Below are positions 27,148-36,563 of a stretch of 64,000 bases of DNA, in pieces. The stretch spans positions 1 through 64,000 of the forward strand of contig JAQXOO010000002.1 in the NCBI GenBank assembly GCA_029099685.1, given 5' to 3'. The position numbers and the translations under genes were made by a program. Below the pieces are notes generated by a model, which saw only the letters and a program-made list of their open reading frames with translations, made no database searches and was not told the origin of the DNA. This DNA is from Clostridia bacterium (GTDB lineage: Bacteria > Bacillota > Clostridia > Oscillospirales > Butyricicoccaceae). The stretch's first letter is position 1, and each line of letters opens with the position of its first letter.

Positions 27148-28101
27148 TCAGTCGTTGCTGTCCACGAGCTTGATCCGGGGATCCACAAAGGAGACCAGGA
27201 TATCGCCCAGGAATACGCCGAAAACGGACAATGCGCCGTATACCAGCACCAGAACCTGCACCATGGGGTTGTCCATGGCTTTGATGGATTTAATGAGCAG
27301 GCCGCCGGTGCCGGGGATGGAGTACATACTTTCAATGACCAGTGAGCCGGACAGCATCATCAGAAAATCCGAAGGGATGTTGATGGCGATGGGAACGATG
27401 GCGTTGCGGAACACGTGCCGCCACATGATGTATTTCTGGGGAAGGCCCTTGACACGGGCGAACTTGATGTATTCCTTGTTTTCCTCATCCACGATGTACC
27501 GGCGCAGCCAGACGCCGTAGCCCGCGATGCTGCCGATGGACATGGAGATGGTGGGCAGGATCCAGGAGATGGGATCCTCCATATAGAACAGCATAGGCAG
27601 GCCGAACCATTTGGAAAAGAACACCTGGATAAAGAAGTGGATGATGATGGAAGGGACTGCCCGGATGATGACCACGTAGACCGTGCCCAGCTTGTCGGGC
27701 AGACCGCCCTTGCTGCGGGCCATGGCTACGCCCAGGGGCAGGCCGATGGCGGCGGAAATGAACCAGGATATTATGTTCAGCAGCAGGGAGTAGGGGATCT
27801 TTTCCGCCAGAATACCGTTGATGGGGGAGTTGGGGTAAAGGGTGATGCTCCGCCCCAGATCACCGTGGAACAGGTTGACCACGAAGTTCTTGAGCTGTAC
27901 CGGCATAGGCTCCAATACGCCCATGTTGCGGAGATAAGCGGTCTTTTCGGTATCCGTCATGTCTTTCCACTGCTCTTTGGTAAAATAGCCCGCCGTGGGC
28001 ATGAACCGGAGCAGCGTAAAGACCACCAGCATCACGAGAATGATGGTGACGATGGCCTGACCCAGCTTGGATAACAGATAGCGTCCCATTTGGTACCTCA
28101 T
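27148..28101 (-). CDS. oligopeptide ABC transporter permease (OppB type)
   Basis: MGRYLLSKLGQAIVTIILVMLVVFTLLRFMP..., FFIQVFFSKWFGLP. Confidence 0.93.
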   Translation of the reverse strand: MRYQMGRYLLSKLGQAIVTIILVMLVVFTLLRFMPTAGYFTKEQWKDMTDTEKTAYLRNMGVLEPMPVQLKNFVVNLFHGDLGRSITLYPNSPINGILAEKIPYSLLLNIISWFISAAIGLPLGVAMARSKGGLPDKLGTVYVVIIRAVPSIIIHFFIQVFFSKWFGLPMLFYMEDPISWILPTISMSIGSIAGYGVWLRRYIVDEENKEYIKFARVKGLPQKYIMWRHVFRNAIVPIAINIPSDFLMMLSGSLVIESMYSIPGTGGLLIKSIKAMDNPMVQVLVLVYGALSVFGVFLGDILVSFVDPRIKLVDSND

Positions 28102-28104
28102 TTC

Positions 28105-28132
28105 ACGAGAGGGGACGTTAAAAACGTCCCCT
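28105..28132 (-). terminator. Intercistronic hairpin between oppA-like and oppB-like genes
   Basis: AGAGGGGACGTT AAA AACGTCCCCTCT; no strong T run after it on the minus strand, so may act as attenuator/mRNA stabiliser. Confidence 0.55.
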
Positions 28133-28154
28133 CTATATGGCTTGTGTTGTCAGA

Positions 28155-30104
28155 TCAGTTGGCCAGAGCAGCCTTTTCGCTGTTGTAGGCCTGGGTCAGC
28201 GCGTCAAACTCAGCGGCGGTGATGGGTTCCTCACGGATGAGCGCGCCCTTCATCTTGTGGCGGCCCATGCCGAAATAACCGCCGGGCACGGTGTAGGGCA
28301 CGATGCGGGTCATGTTGTAGGAGCCGCCGCCGGTCATGTAGGGCTTCAGGTAAGCGTGCTCCAGCAGCCAGGCTTCCGCTTCGGAATAGGCCTCATAGCG
28401 GGCGTTGATGTCATACAGCGAGGAGGCCTTGGCGATCATGGCATCATACTCGGGGATGTCGTAGTAGCTGGTGGTGACGTCATAGTCGCTGACGCAGCGG
28501 TCCAGGTTGGCGGAGGGGTCCGCATAGCGGAAGCCATAGCTGTCATCCACCAGGTCCCAGTTGCCCAGGTCGTAGACATCAGCGCTGAAGCTGTTGGTGG
28601 AATAGCCCAGGATCACGTTGATATACTCGGTGCCCAGATAGGTCTCCAGCATCTGCTTCACCAGAGTGGCCTTCTTCATTTCGCTGTCAGAGGTGCCGGA
28701 GGAATAGACGATGTCGATGGGGAACTTGCCGTCCACGGTAAACTCCGTCACAGGCAGCATATCCACCGCGCCGGGGGTGACGCCCTTCAGGGTAACGCCG
28801 TCGGCTTCGCACAGCTCCTTGACAGCCTCGGCCATATAGCCCTTGGCGGTTTCCGCGTTGAAAGGATCCACGTTCTTGTAGGGGGCCAGGGCGGGGTAGT
28901 CGGTGTAGTCCTTGCCGTTTTCATCAAACATGCAGTTTTCGGGCAGCAGGGTGAAGCGGCAGAAGAACTCGGGATCGTTGGGCTCCCAGATGGCGGACAG
29001 GGTCACAGCGTCAATGGCGGTGAAGATGGCCTTGCGGAAGTTTTCGTTCTGCACGGCGGCTGCCATCTCGGGGTTCTTGGTGTCAAAGTTGAAGGAATAC
29101 CAATAGGTAGTGACGGTCTTTTCGGACAGGTACACGTACTGCTCCCATTCAGAGCCGCGGACGCTGGCCACTTCTTCAGAGGACAGGGAGGTGGAAGTGA
29201 TGTTGCCGCGCTCGAACATTTCCAGACGGGAGATACCGTCAGAGACGAACTCCCAGCTCAGGGTGTCGATGGTCAGGTTGTCATAATCCCAGTAATGGGA
29301 GTTCTTGGTCAGGACGACCTTCTTGTCCAGCTCCCAGTCGGAGATATAGTAGCCACCGTTGTAGAGCATCTTGTCCTTGGCGATGCCGAAGTCCTCGCCC
29401 ACGGTGTCCAGGAAGGCCTGCTTCACGGGGAGCAGCAGGTCCAGCTGCACATAGGACAGGAAATAGGGGAAGGAGCCGTCCAGGGTGTACTGCACGGTCA
29501 GCTCATCCAGAGCCTTGACGCCCACGGTCTCGTCGAAGGTGGCCTCGGCGGCTTCGCGGGTCATGCTGGTCTCGGTGCCGTCGTCGATGTCCACCAGCAG
29601 GTAATAGTAGTCATACAGGCCGGCGATGACGCTGCGGATGGTGCTGAAGCTGCTGGCGGAGTGGTTGGGCTCTGCCACATAGCGGAGGCCGCTGACAAAG
29701 TCATCTGCGGTGACCTTGTATTCGGTCTTGGCGCCGGTGTGGTCCACCCAGTACAGGTCGGGCTTCAGCTTAAAGGTCCAGACGCTGAAGTCATCGTTGT
29801 GCTCCCAGCTTTCAGCCAGGCAGGGGACCGCGCGGCCGTAGCGGTCGGTCTCCACCAGACCCTCCACCAGGTTGGAAATAAAAACATAGTCAGAAGTGCC
29901 CTTGGTGGTATAGGGGTTCATGGAGGTGATAGGGGAGGAGAAGGTGGATTTGTACTCTTTCAGGTAAGTTGCGTTGGGATCGGGCTGGCCCGTGGCCACG
30001 TCGCCGCCACTGGGGGCGGGTGATGCGGGGTCCTTCTGGCCGCAGCCGGCCAGAGCGCCCATCAGCATGAGAGCGGCCAACAGCAAGGCGATGGTTTTCT
30101 TCAT
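28155..30104 (-). CDS. peptide ABC transporter substrate-binding lipoprotein (SBP family 5)
   Basis: MKKTIALLLAALMLMGALAGCGQK lipobox; SITSMNPYTTKGTSDYVFISNLVEGLVETDRYGRAVPCLAESWE. Confidence 0.95.
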   Translation of the reverse strand: MKKTIALLLAALMLMGALAGCGQKDPASPAPSGGDVATGQPDPNATYLKEYKSTFSSPITSMNPYTTKGTSDYVFISNLVEGLVETDRYGRAVPCLAESWEHNDDFSVWTFKLKPDLYWVDHTGAKTEYKVTADDFVSGLRYVAEPNHSASSFSTIRSVIAGLYDYYYLLVDIDDGTETSMTREAAEATFDETVGVKALDELTVQYTLDGSFPYFLSYVQLDLLLPVKQAFLDTVGEDFGIAKDKMLYNGGYYISDWELDKKVVLTKNSHYWDYDNLTIDTLSWEFVSDGISRLEMFERGNITSTSLSSEEVASVRGSEWEQYVYLSEKTVTTYWYSFNFDTKNPEMAAAVQNENFRKAIFTAIDAVTLSAIWEPNDPEFFCRFTLLPENCMFDENGKDYTDYPALAPYKNVDPFNAETAKGYMAEAVKELCEADGVTLKGVTPGAVDMLPVTEFTVDGKFPIDIVYSSGTSDSEMKKATLVKQMLETYLGTEYINVILGYSTNSFSADVYDLGNWDLVDDSYGFRYADPSANLDRCVSDYDVTTSYYDIPEYDAMIAKASSLYDINARYEAYSEAEAWLLEHAYLKPYMTGGGSYNMTRIVPYTVPGGYFGMGRHKMKGALIREEPITAAEFDALTQAYNSEKAALAN

Positions 30105-30204
30105 ACAAAACACTCCTTTTTATTTGTGTCTTTTTCTGTTGGTTCTGTCAACTTGCCAAGCTTAAAAATGTTTACTATATGCTATCACAAACGCGTTTGA
30201 AAGT

Positions 30205-30223
30205 AAAGCAAAAACTTTGCTTT
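30205..30223. promoter_or_regulatory. Perfect inverted repeat AAAGCAAA-AAC-TTTGCTTT in the divergent oppA/rpiR intergenic region
   Basis: 8-bp perfect arms, 3-nt spacer; adjacent 12-bp palindrome CAAACGCGTTTG at 30188-30199. Confidence 0.5.
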
Positions 30224-30331
30224 TCACGCGTTTTGTGAAGAATAGTAAAACAAATGATTGAAAATTTGGCCATTTTCACAGATATTTTTTGAAGCCGGGG
30301 GCTTGATTTTGCGTTCATTGTTGGATAAAAT

Positions 30332-30345
30332 AAAGTAAATACTTT
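30332..30345. promoter_or_regulatory. Inverted-repeat operator candidate AAAGTA-AA-TACTTT (copy 2)
   Basis: Identical to copy upstream of the lipoprotein cyanophycinase. Confidence 0.6.
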
Positions 30346-30346
30346 A

Positions 30347-31270
30347 ATGATGGGTCCAATTCCGATCATGCGGAGGAGACTGACCGTGGGAGCCTTGGAA
30401 GAACTATTTGAAAACAGAGACAAACTGACCAACAAGCAATGCGCCATTGCTGATTATATTATGAGTGCGCCGGATGAAGTGGCCTACATGACCCTGCGGG
30501 AGCTGAGCCAGCGGGTGGGTGCTTCGGAGGTCTCCATTCTGCGAATGTGCCACGCCGTGGGGCTGGAAAGCTTTGTGGAGCTGAAAAAGGTGCTGCGCCA
30601 GCACAACAGCCAGCAGCTGCGCCGGGCCGCGCCGCCGGTCTTCCTCTCCCGGGAGGAGGACCGCAACCTGAATGACCGGGAGGTCATGCTGTCTGCCGTC
30701 TGTCAGGATGAACTGCACAACCTGCAGGAAATGATGAACGGACTGGACCATGAAAAGCTGTTCGCCTGCGCCCAGGGATTGCTGGAGGCGGATGAAGTGG
30801 CCGTCTTTGCCCATGATGCTTCTTTCCTGTTCGCGGAATATCTGGCCTACCGTCTGAATTTCCTGCGCATCAAGAGCCGCAGCTATAAAATCGGCGACAG
30901 CGATTCCGTCCAGACGGCGCTGGCCCGCTTGGGCAAGCGGGATTATGTGATCCTGCTGTCTTTCCCGCCCTATCACCAGCCCATCGTCAATCTGGTGAAC
31001 TTTTGCCGTTACCGCGGGGTGCGGATGATGACCATTACGGACAGCAATGAATCCCCCGCCGCGGTGGAGGACAGCAGCGTCTTCCTGTGCCGGACGTCGG
31101 CGCGCTATTATTACAATTCCCAGGCGGCCACCGCCAGCTTTATCAACATCCTTTCCTCCTGTATCGCCCACAGCCTGGGCGCCCGGTTCGATGAGATCCT
31201 CAGCCAGGAACGGGAGGTCGGCAGCTTTATCTTTACCGATACCAATGACGAGAAAAAAGGCTCTGTGTGA
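30347..31270 (+). CDS. MurR/RpiR-family transcriptional regulator (HTH + SIS domain)
   Basis: LTNKQCAIADYIMSAPDEVAYMTLRELSQRVGASEVSILRMCHAVGLESFVELKK; true start may be 30368 or later. Confidence 0.92.
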   Translation: MMGPIPIMRRRLTVGALEELFENRDKLTNKQCAIADYIMSAPDEVAYMTLRELSQRVGASEVSILRMCHAVGLESFVELKKVLRQHNSQQLRRAAPPVFLSREEDRNLNDREVMLSAVCQDELHNLQEMMNGLDHEKLFACAQGLLEADEVAVFAHDASFLFAEYLAYRLNFLRIKSRSYKIGDSDSVQTALARLGKRDYVILLSFPPYHQPIVNLVNFCRYRGVRMMTITDSNESPAAVEDSSVFLCRTSARYYYNSQAATASFINILSSCIAHSLGARFDEILSQEREVGSFIFTDTNDEKKGSV

Positions 31271-31310
31271 GTCTGAGCCAAAACAAAACCATCCTGGTTT
31301 AGGAGGTTCT

Positions 31311-32468
31311 ATGCTGAAACTTTGGAAAAATTGTAATGTTTACGCACCCGCGTACCTGGGCCTGCGGGATATCCTGATGGAAGGCGGGCGGATCGCCGCG
31401 GTGGGCGAAGACCTGAGCGACTGGGAACGCGCGCCTGAGATCGAGGTGCGGGACCTGGGCGGTGCCATCGTCTGCCCGGGACTGATCGACCTGCACGTCC
31501 ATGTCACCGGCGGAGGCGGAGAGCAGGGACCGGCCTCCCGCACGCCGGAACTGCAGCTCACCGATTTCACCCGGAACGGCGTTACGTCTGTTGTGGGCCT
31601 GCGGGGCACCGACGGTATCTCCCGCAGTCTGGAAAACCTGCTGGCAAAGTGCCGCGCCCTGGAGGAGGAGGGCATCTCCACCTGGATGCTCACCGGAAAC
31701 TACCGCTATCCCGTGGAGACCATCACCGGGGACGCGGCCCGGGACATGACCCTTATCGATAAGGTCATCGGTGTCAAGCTGGCGCTGGCGGACCACAGAA
31801 GTTCCGCGGTCACCGGCCAGGAGCTGGCTCGGCTCGGCTCTGAGGCCCGGGTGGGCGGTATGCTCGCGGGCAAGCCCGGCCTGGTGGTGATCCATATGGG
31901 CGGCTCCCCGCGGCGGATGGCGGACCTGTTCTGGGCGCTGGAGCACTCGGATGTGCCGCCCCGCAACTTCCTGCCCACCCACTGCTGCCGTTCACCGGAA
32001 CTGGTGGCCGACGCCGTGCGCTTTAACCGGATGGGCGGGACCATCGATTTTACCGCCGACCTGCCCGGAAACGAACCGGGAACGGCCGCGGTCCTGTGCG
32101 CGGCTCTGCGCCAGGGCGCCGATCCCGGCCGGATCACCATGAGCAGCGACGCTGGCGGCAGCCAGCCCATCTTTGACAGCACGGGCGAGTGCATCGGCCT
32201 GGGCACCACCACCAGCGCGACGCTGCTGCAGGAGCTGCGTCGGATGCTGTCCCGGGAGGGCCTGCCGCTGGAGACCGCTTTGCGCTTCTTCACGGAAAAT
32301 CCCGCGCGGGTGCTGGGACAGAGCCGCCGAAAGGGCGCCGTCGCCCCCGGCGCGGACGCGGATCTTCTGGTGCTGAGCGAAGATTACCAGGTGCGTCACG
32401 TGATGGCCAAGGGCCGGGAGGCCGTCTGGGACGGACAGGCCGTTCTGAAAGGTAAATTTGAAAGCTGA
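31311..32468 (+). CDS. iadA: beta-aspartyl (isoaspartyl) dipeptidase
   Basis: CPGLIDLHVHVTGGGGEQGPASRTPELQLTDFTRNGVTSVVGLRGTDGISRS..., HMGGSPRRM, MSSDAGGSQPIFD; AGGAGGTT RBS. Confidence 0.93.
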   Translation: MLKLWKNCNVYAPAYLGLRDILMEGGRIAAVGEDLSDWERAPEIEVRDLGGAIVCPGLIDLHVHVTGGGGEQGPASRTPELQLTDFTRNGVTSVVGLRGTDGISRSLENLLAKCRALEEEGISTWMLTGNYRYPVETITGDAARDMTLIDKVIGVKLALADHRSSAVTGQELARLGSEARVGGMLAGKPGLVVIHMGGSPRRMADLFWALEHSDVPPRNFLPTHCCRSPELVADAVRFNRMGGTIDFTADLPGNEPGTAAVLCAALRQGADPGRITMSSDAGGSQPIFDSTGECIGLGTTTSATLLQELRRMLSREGLPLETALRFFTENPARVLGQSRRKGAVAPGADADLLVLSEDYQVRHVMAKGREAVWDGQAVLKGKFES

Positions 32469-32497
32469 AGCCTTCCGCTCTCTCCGGATGTGCAGAT

Positions 32498-32543
32498 GAT
32501 AGAAAAACACGGGCTGCCCTTGGGGCAGCCCGTGTTTTCTATC
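32498..32543. terminator. Bidirectional terminator
   Basis: GATAGAAAA-ACACGGGCTGCCC TTG GGGCAGCCCGTGTTTTCTATC. Confidence 0.85.
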
Positions 32544-32594
32544 GCGGTGAAGAGCGCGCCTATAGGGTGGCTCTGGCGGCCCTTTCAGGGCCGG

Positions 32595-32786
32595 TCACAC
32601 TTCACTTTTGTCGGGAAAAACGATGGCGCAGACGATATAGGCGATCAGGGCGGCGCCCCAGGCGAAGCAGCCCACGCCCCAGATCACACGGACGATGGTG
32701 GGGTCGATGTCGAAATACTCGGCCACGCCGGCGCACACGCCGCACAGCATTTTCTTTTCCCGGTTTTTATAGATCCTCTTTTTCAT
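32595..32786 (-). CDS. PspC-domain protein
   Basis: MKKRIYKNREKKMLCGVCAGVAEYFDIDPTIVRVIWGV. Confidence 0.9.
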   Translation of the reverse strand: MKKRIYKNREKKMLCGVCAGVAEYFDIDPTIVRVIWGVGCFAWGAALIAYIVCAIVFPDKSEV

Positions 32787-32845
32787 AAAAAGCTCCCCCT
32801 TTTTTCAGAATACCTGTTTTCAGTATAGCAGGATCTTGCCGCCTG

Positions 32846-34117
32846 TCAACGGCGGTAGATGCGCAGGTCGCCGGAGACGGTCTGCATACTGTAGTGCCGG
32901 TCGGCGCCGGACAGGTAGACGGCGGTGCCGCTCTTGTCGCTGAGCGAGGTCTTCAGATTGAAGTCGGACCGCACCTCGCCGGAGATGCGCTGGTACCGCA
33001 GGACAAATCCGTCGTTGTCGGGCAGATACAGCTTGGTGTCGCCGGAGACGGTGCTGATGTCCAGAGCGCCGGGCACATTTTCCATCCGCAGCAGCTGGTC
33101 GCCGCTGGTGCACTTGGCGGACAGCTTGTCGGCCGCCCCCCGGAAGGCGCAGTCGCCGGAGACCGTCTGGATCCGCAGCTCGCAGCAGCAGCCGGACACC
33201 TCCACATCGCCGCTGACGGACTCGATTTCGGCCATGCCGCACTGGATCTCGGGACACTCAATGTCGCCGCTGGTGGTGTGCAGGCACAGGTTGGCGGCCT
33301 CCAGCCCCTTTTCCAGCTCCACGTCGCCGCTGCTGGTGTTCACCCGGATGGTGTTCCATGCCCGCTGGGGCAGGTAGATCTCAAAGTCAGAGGACAGCAT
33401 ACCGTAATTGAACAACAGGGATCCGGCGCTGTACTTCTGGCCCTGGGCGATGGACAGCACTCCGTCCTGGCTCTGGATGCGGGCCAGCTTATCCTCGGAA
33501 AGCTCGGTCTTGGACAGCTCCACGATGTAGATGTTGTCATCCTGAGACACGCCGAAGGTCACATCGCCGGAAGAGGTCTGGACCTCCACGCCGGTGAGAT
33601 CGGCGGCGGGCACGGTATAGTCATAGCGGTACTTGTTGTCATCCAGGCTGACGGAGATGTTTTTCAGCGTGGTCTTGAGGCCGGTTTTGACATTGTGGGC
33701 CATTTCCTTCAGCGGGTCCTTGGACTCACGGGCCAGGCCCTTGGCGGCGGTGGTGATGTGTCCGGCGGCGCTCTTCAGGTCGCTGGCCACCTCCCGCAGG
33801 TCGGGCTCCAGATTCTTCAGGTTGCGGCCCATCTGGCGCATCAGGTCGTCCAGACCGGCAAAGGGATTGTCAGAGGTTTTGCTGGCCTCCTCGGAGCGGC
33901 GGTTGGCCTCGTTGATAAAAGACACCACCTCACCCAGGTCGCCGATGCCCGCCTGCACCTGCTCAAAGGCGGCTTCGGACTCCAGGCCCTGGGCCAGCAG
34001 GTCGTTGTATTTCGCGGTCAGGTCCGCGGTGATCTCTTCGATAACGTCGTCCTTGGCGGGGCAGTTGACCGCGCCGCTGAGGCGTTCTTTTACCAGTTCA
34101 CGCAGTTGCTCGTTCAT
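32846..34117 (-). CDS. DUF4097-type beta-repeat protein with N-terminal HAAS/DUF1700-like region
   Basis: N-terminal VKERLSGAVNCPAKDDVIEEITADLTAKYNDLLAQGLESEAAFEQV; repeated SGD motifs (TSSGDVTFG, TSSGDVELE, TTSGDIECP, SVSGDVEVS...). Confidence 0.82.
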   Translation of the reverse strand: MNEQLRELVKERLSGAVNCPAKDDVIEEITADLTAKYNDLLAQGLESEAAFEQVQAGIGDLGEVVSFINEANRRSEEASKTSDNPFAGLDDLMRQMGRNLKNLEPDLREVASDLKSAAGHITTAAKGLARESKDPLKEMAHNVKTGLKTTLKNISVSLDDNKYRYDYTVPAADLTGVEVQTSSGDVTFGVSQDDNIYIVELSKTELSEDKLARIQSQDGVLSIAQGQKYSAGSLLFNYGMLSSDFEIYLPQRAWNTIRVNTSSGDVELEKGLEAANLCLHTTSGDIECPEIQCGMAEIESVSGDVEVSGCCCELRIQTVSGDCAFRGAADKLSAKCTSGDQLLRMENVPGALDISTVSGDTKLYLPDNDGFVLRYQRISGEVRSDFNLKTSLSDKSGTAVYLSGADRHYSMQTVSGDLRIYRR

Positions 34118-34120
34118 GTT

Positions 34121-34468
34121 TCAGTTGCCTCCTTCAGCAATGTCGTTGGCGATCAGGCAGTCGATGATGTGTTTGACCCGCTGCCATTCGGCCGTGTTTT
34201 CTTCATAAAAGGTACGCCCTTCCTCGGTGATGGCGTAATACCGGCGGCGTGCACCGCTGCTTTCATCGCCCCAGTAGGAGCGGATGTACCCGGCCTGCTC
34301 CAGACGCCGGAAGGCGGTGTAGAGGGTGCCTTCCTTGGCTTCATATTCGCCGCCGGTGCGGTCACGGATGGATTTGTTGATCTCATAGCCGTAGCTGTCG
34401 TGCTTCAGCAGCTGGGCCAGGATGATGGTCTCCGTATGACCGCGGATGATATCGGATGTCAGCGACAT
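34121..34468 (-). CDS. PadR-family transcriptional regulator
   Basis: MSLTSDIIRGHTETIILAQLLKHDSYGYEINKSIRDRTGGEYEAKEGTLYTAFRRLEQAGYI. Confidence 0.93.
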   Translation of the reverse strand: MSLTSDIIRGHTETIILAQLLKHDSYGYEINKSIRDRTGGEYEAKEGTLYTAFRRLEQAGYIRSYWGDESSGARRRYYAITEEGRTFYEENTAEWQRVKHIIDCLIANDIAEGGN

Positions 34469-34679
34469 TTGGGTTCCTCCATTCCTTGATGGTGTCTGTA
34501 TCATACATCAAATTACTTCGCCTGTCAAGGTATATTGCAATAAAAAGTATTAAGATTTTTTTATACCTCAAAATAAAAGTCCGGGCCTTTTCCGGGAAAG
34601 TTTTGCGCACTGTGGATTGTGCATCCGGGCAGGTTATGATACAATCATTTTACAAGTATACTTGCAGGGAGGCCTTTTT

Positions 34680-36200
34680 ATGTATCTGCCCCAGGAGCAC
34701 AAGATCTGGCTCGCCACCGGCGAGACCCCCATTTATCTGGAACCCGCCATGGCCAACCGCCACGGGCTCATCGCCGGCGCCACCGGCACCGGAAAGACGG
34801 TCACCCTGAAGGTGCTGGCCGAATCCTTCAGCGACATGGGCGTGCCGGTGTTTCTGGCCGACGTGAAGGGCGACCTCACCGGTATGTGCCGCCTCGGCAC
34901 AGAGACCAAGCACATCCGCCGCTCCATCGACAGCATGGGCCTGGGGGATTTCCCTTACCGGAGCTATCCCGTGCGCTTTTTTGATGTGTACGGAAAGCTG
35001 GGCCATCCCGTCCGCACCACCATCAGCCAGATGGGGCCGGAGCTGCTGGCCCGCCTGTTGGACCTCAACGACACCCAGAGCGGGGTGCTGCGGATCATCT
35101 TCCGCATTGCGGACGACAACGGCCTGCTGCTGCTGGACCTGAAGGACCTGCGGGCCATGACCCAGTATGTGGGCGACAACGCCAAGGAGTACAAGCTGAC
35201 CTACGGCAACATCTCGCATCAGACGGTGGGCGCCATCCAGCGGGCGCTGCTCAAGCTGGAGGACGAGGGCGGCGAGCTGTTTTTCGGAGAGCCGGACCTG
35301 GATCTTTCCGACTGGATAGACTGGGACGGGGACGGCCGGGGCGTCATGAACATTCTGGAGTGCCGGGAGCTGTTCCTCCACCCGCTGCTGTATGCCACTT
35401 TTATGCTGTGGATGCTCACCGAGCTGTATGAGCTGCTGCCCGAGGCGGGTGACCTGGACAAGCCCAAGCTGGCGTTCTTCTTTGATGAGGCGCACCTGCT
35501 GTTCAAGGATGCGCCCAAGGCCCTTCTGCAGCAGGTGGAGCAGGTGGTGCGGCTGATCCGCTCCAAAGGCGTGTCGGTGTGGTTCATCTCTCAGCAGCCC
35601 ACCGACTTGCCCGATGTGGTGCTCAGCCAGATCGGCAACCGGGTGCAGCACGGCCTGCGGGCCTATACGCCCAACGACCAAAAGAATCTCCGGGCCGCCG
35701 CCCGGTCCTTCCGGGCAAATCCCGCCTTTGACACCGAGGAGGCGCTGCAGGCCATCGGCACCGGTGAGGCGCTGGTGTCCGTGCTGGACGCCAAGGGCGT
35801 GCCCTCCATGGTGCAAAAGGCCGGTATTCTGCCGCCCCACAGCGCCATGGACATGACCGACCAGCAGACCTGCAGGCGGGTGATCCTGGAAAGCCCCCTG
35901 TACGGCAAGTATGAGCAGGAGGAGGACCGGAAGTCCGCCTTTGAGATGCTGGAGGAGCTGCGGGCCGACCAGCAGGCCCAGGCGGAGGCCGAGGCCCGGC
36001 GGCTTGCCTGGGAAAAGGAGCAGCAGCGCCGGGAGCAGGAATGGGAGCGCAAGCTGGCCCAGTCCCGCCGCCCCGCGCCCCGCAGGACCTCCAGCCGCCA
36101 GAGCCCGCTGGAAAAGACCATCAATTCGGCGGCCAATACTGTGGGCCGGGAGCTGGGCAAGCGCATCGCCCGGGGCCTGTTCGGCAACGCCAAGTGGTAA
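34680..36200 (+). CDS. DUF853/HerA-like NTPase
   Basis: [63 protein letters not shown]. Confidence 0.9.
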   Translation: MYLPQEHKIWLATGETPIYLEPAMANRHGLIAGATGTGKTVTLKVLAESFSDMGVPVFLADVKGDLTGMCRLGTETKHIRRSIDSMGLGDFPYRSYPVRFFDVYGKLGHPVRTTISQMGPELLARLLDLNDTQSGVLRIIFRIADDNGLLLLDLKDLRAMTQYVGDNAKEYKLTYGNISHQTVGAIQRALLKLEDEGGELFFGEPDLDLSDWIDWDGDGRGVMNILECRELFLHPLLYATFMLWMLTELYELLPEAGDLDKPKLAFFFDEAHLLFKDAPKALLQQVEQVVRLIRSKGVSVWFISQQPTDLPDVVLSQIGNRVQHGLRAYTPNDQKNLRAAARSFRANPAFDTEEALQAIGTGEALVSVLDAKGVPSMVQKAGILPPHSAMDMTDQQTCRRVILESPLYGKYEQEEDRKSAFEMLEELRADQQAQAEAEARRLAWEKEQQRREQEWERKLAQSRRPAPRRTSSRQSPLEKTINSAANTVGRELGKRIARGLFGNAKW

Positions 36201-36563
36201 ACGCGCCGCAAAACCCCGCCCGGCGTGCCGGTGCTTCTGTGGCCGGAACCGGGCAAAAAGCGGTTAGGAGAGACAAATAGGACCTTTCTGGAAGCACAGC
36301 GATTGCCTCTTGCAAGGATATGGCATATGCCCCGTCCATGAAATCCCAGGTGTCTGGCAAGTGGACGGCTGCGGAAACCGGGGCGGAAATGGCGCAGGCC
36401 ATGAAGTGACAGGGGCGGATGCCATCCTCAAAAAAACTGTGTGCGGATCTGCCGCCCTGGCCAAAAGGCCGAAGCCCCCGGAAATCCAATATCAAAACGA
36501 AACAAGCCCCGGAGGACATGGTCACTCCGGGGCTTTGCATTGATAAGCTGGGAAAAGTGCCGG

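Noticed and set aside
24199-27345. 1048-aa plus-strand ORF over the opp genes
   Set aside because: Antisense shadow; the minus strand encodes clear ABC ATPase/permease motifs.
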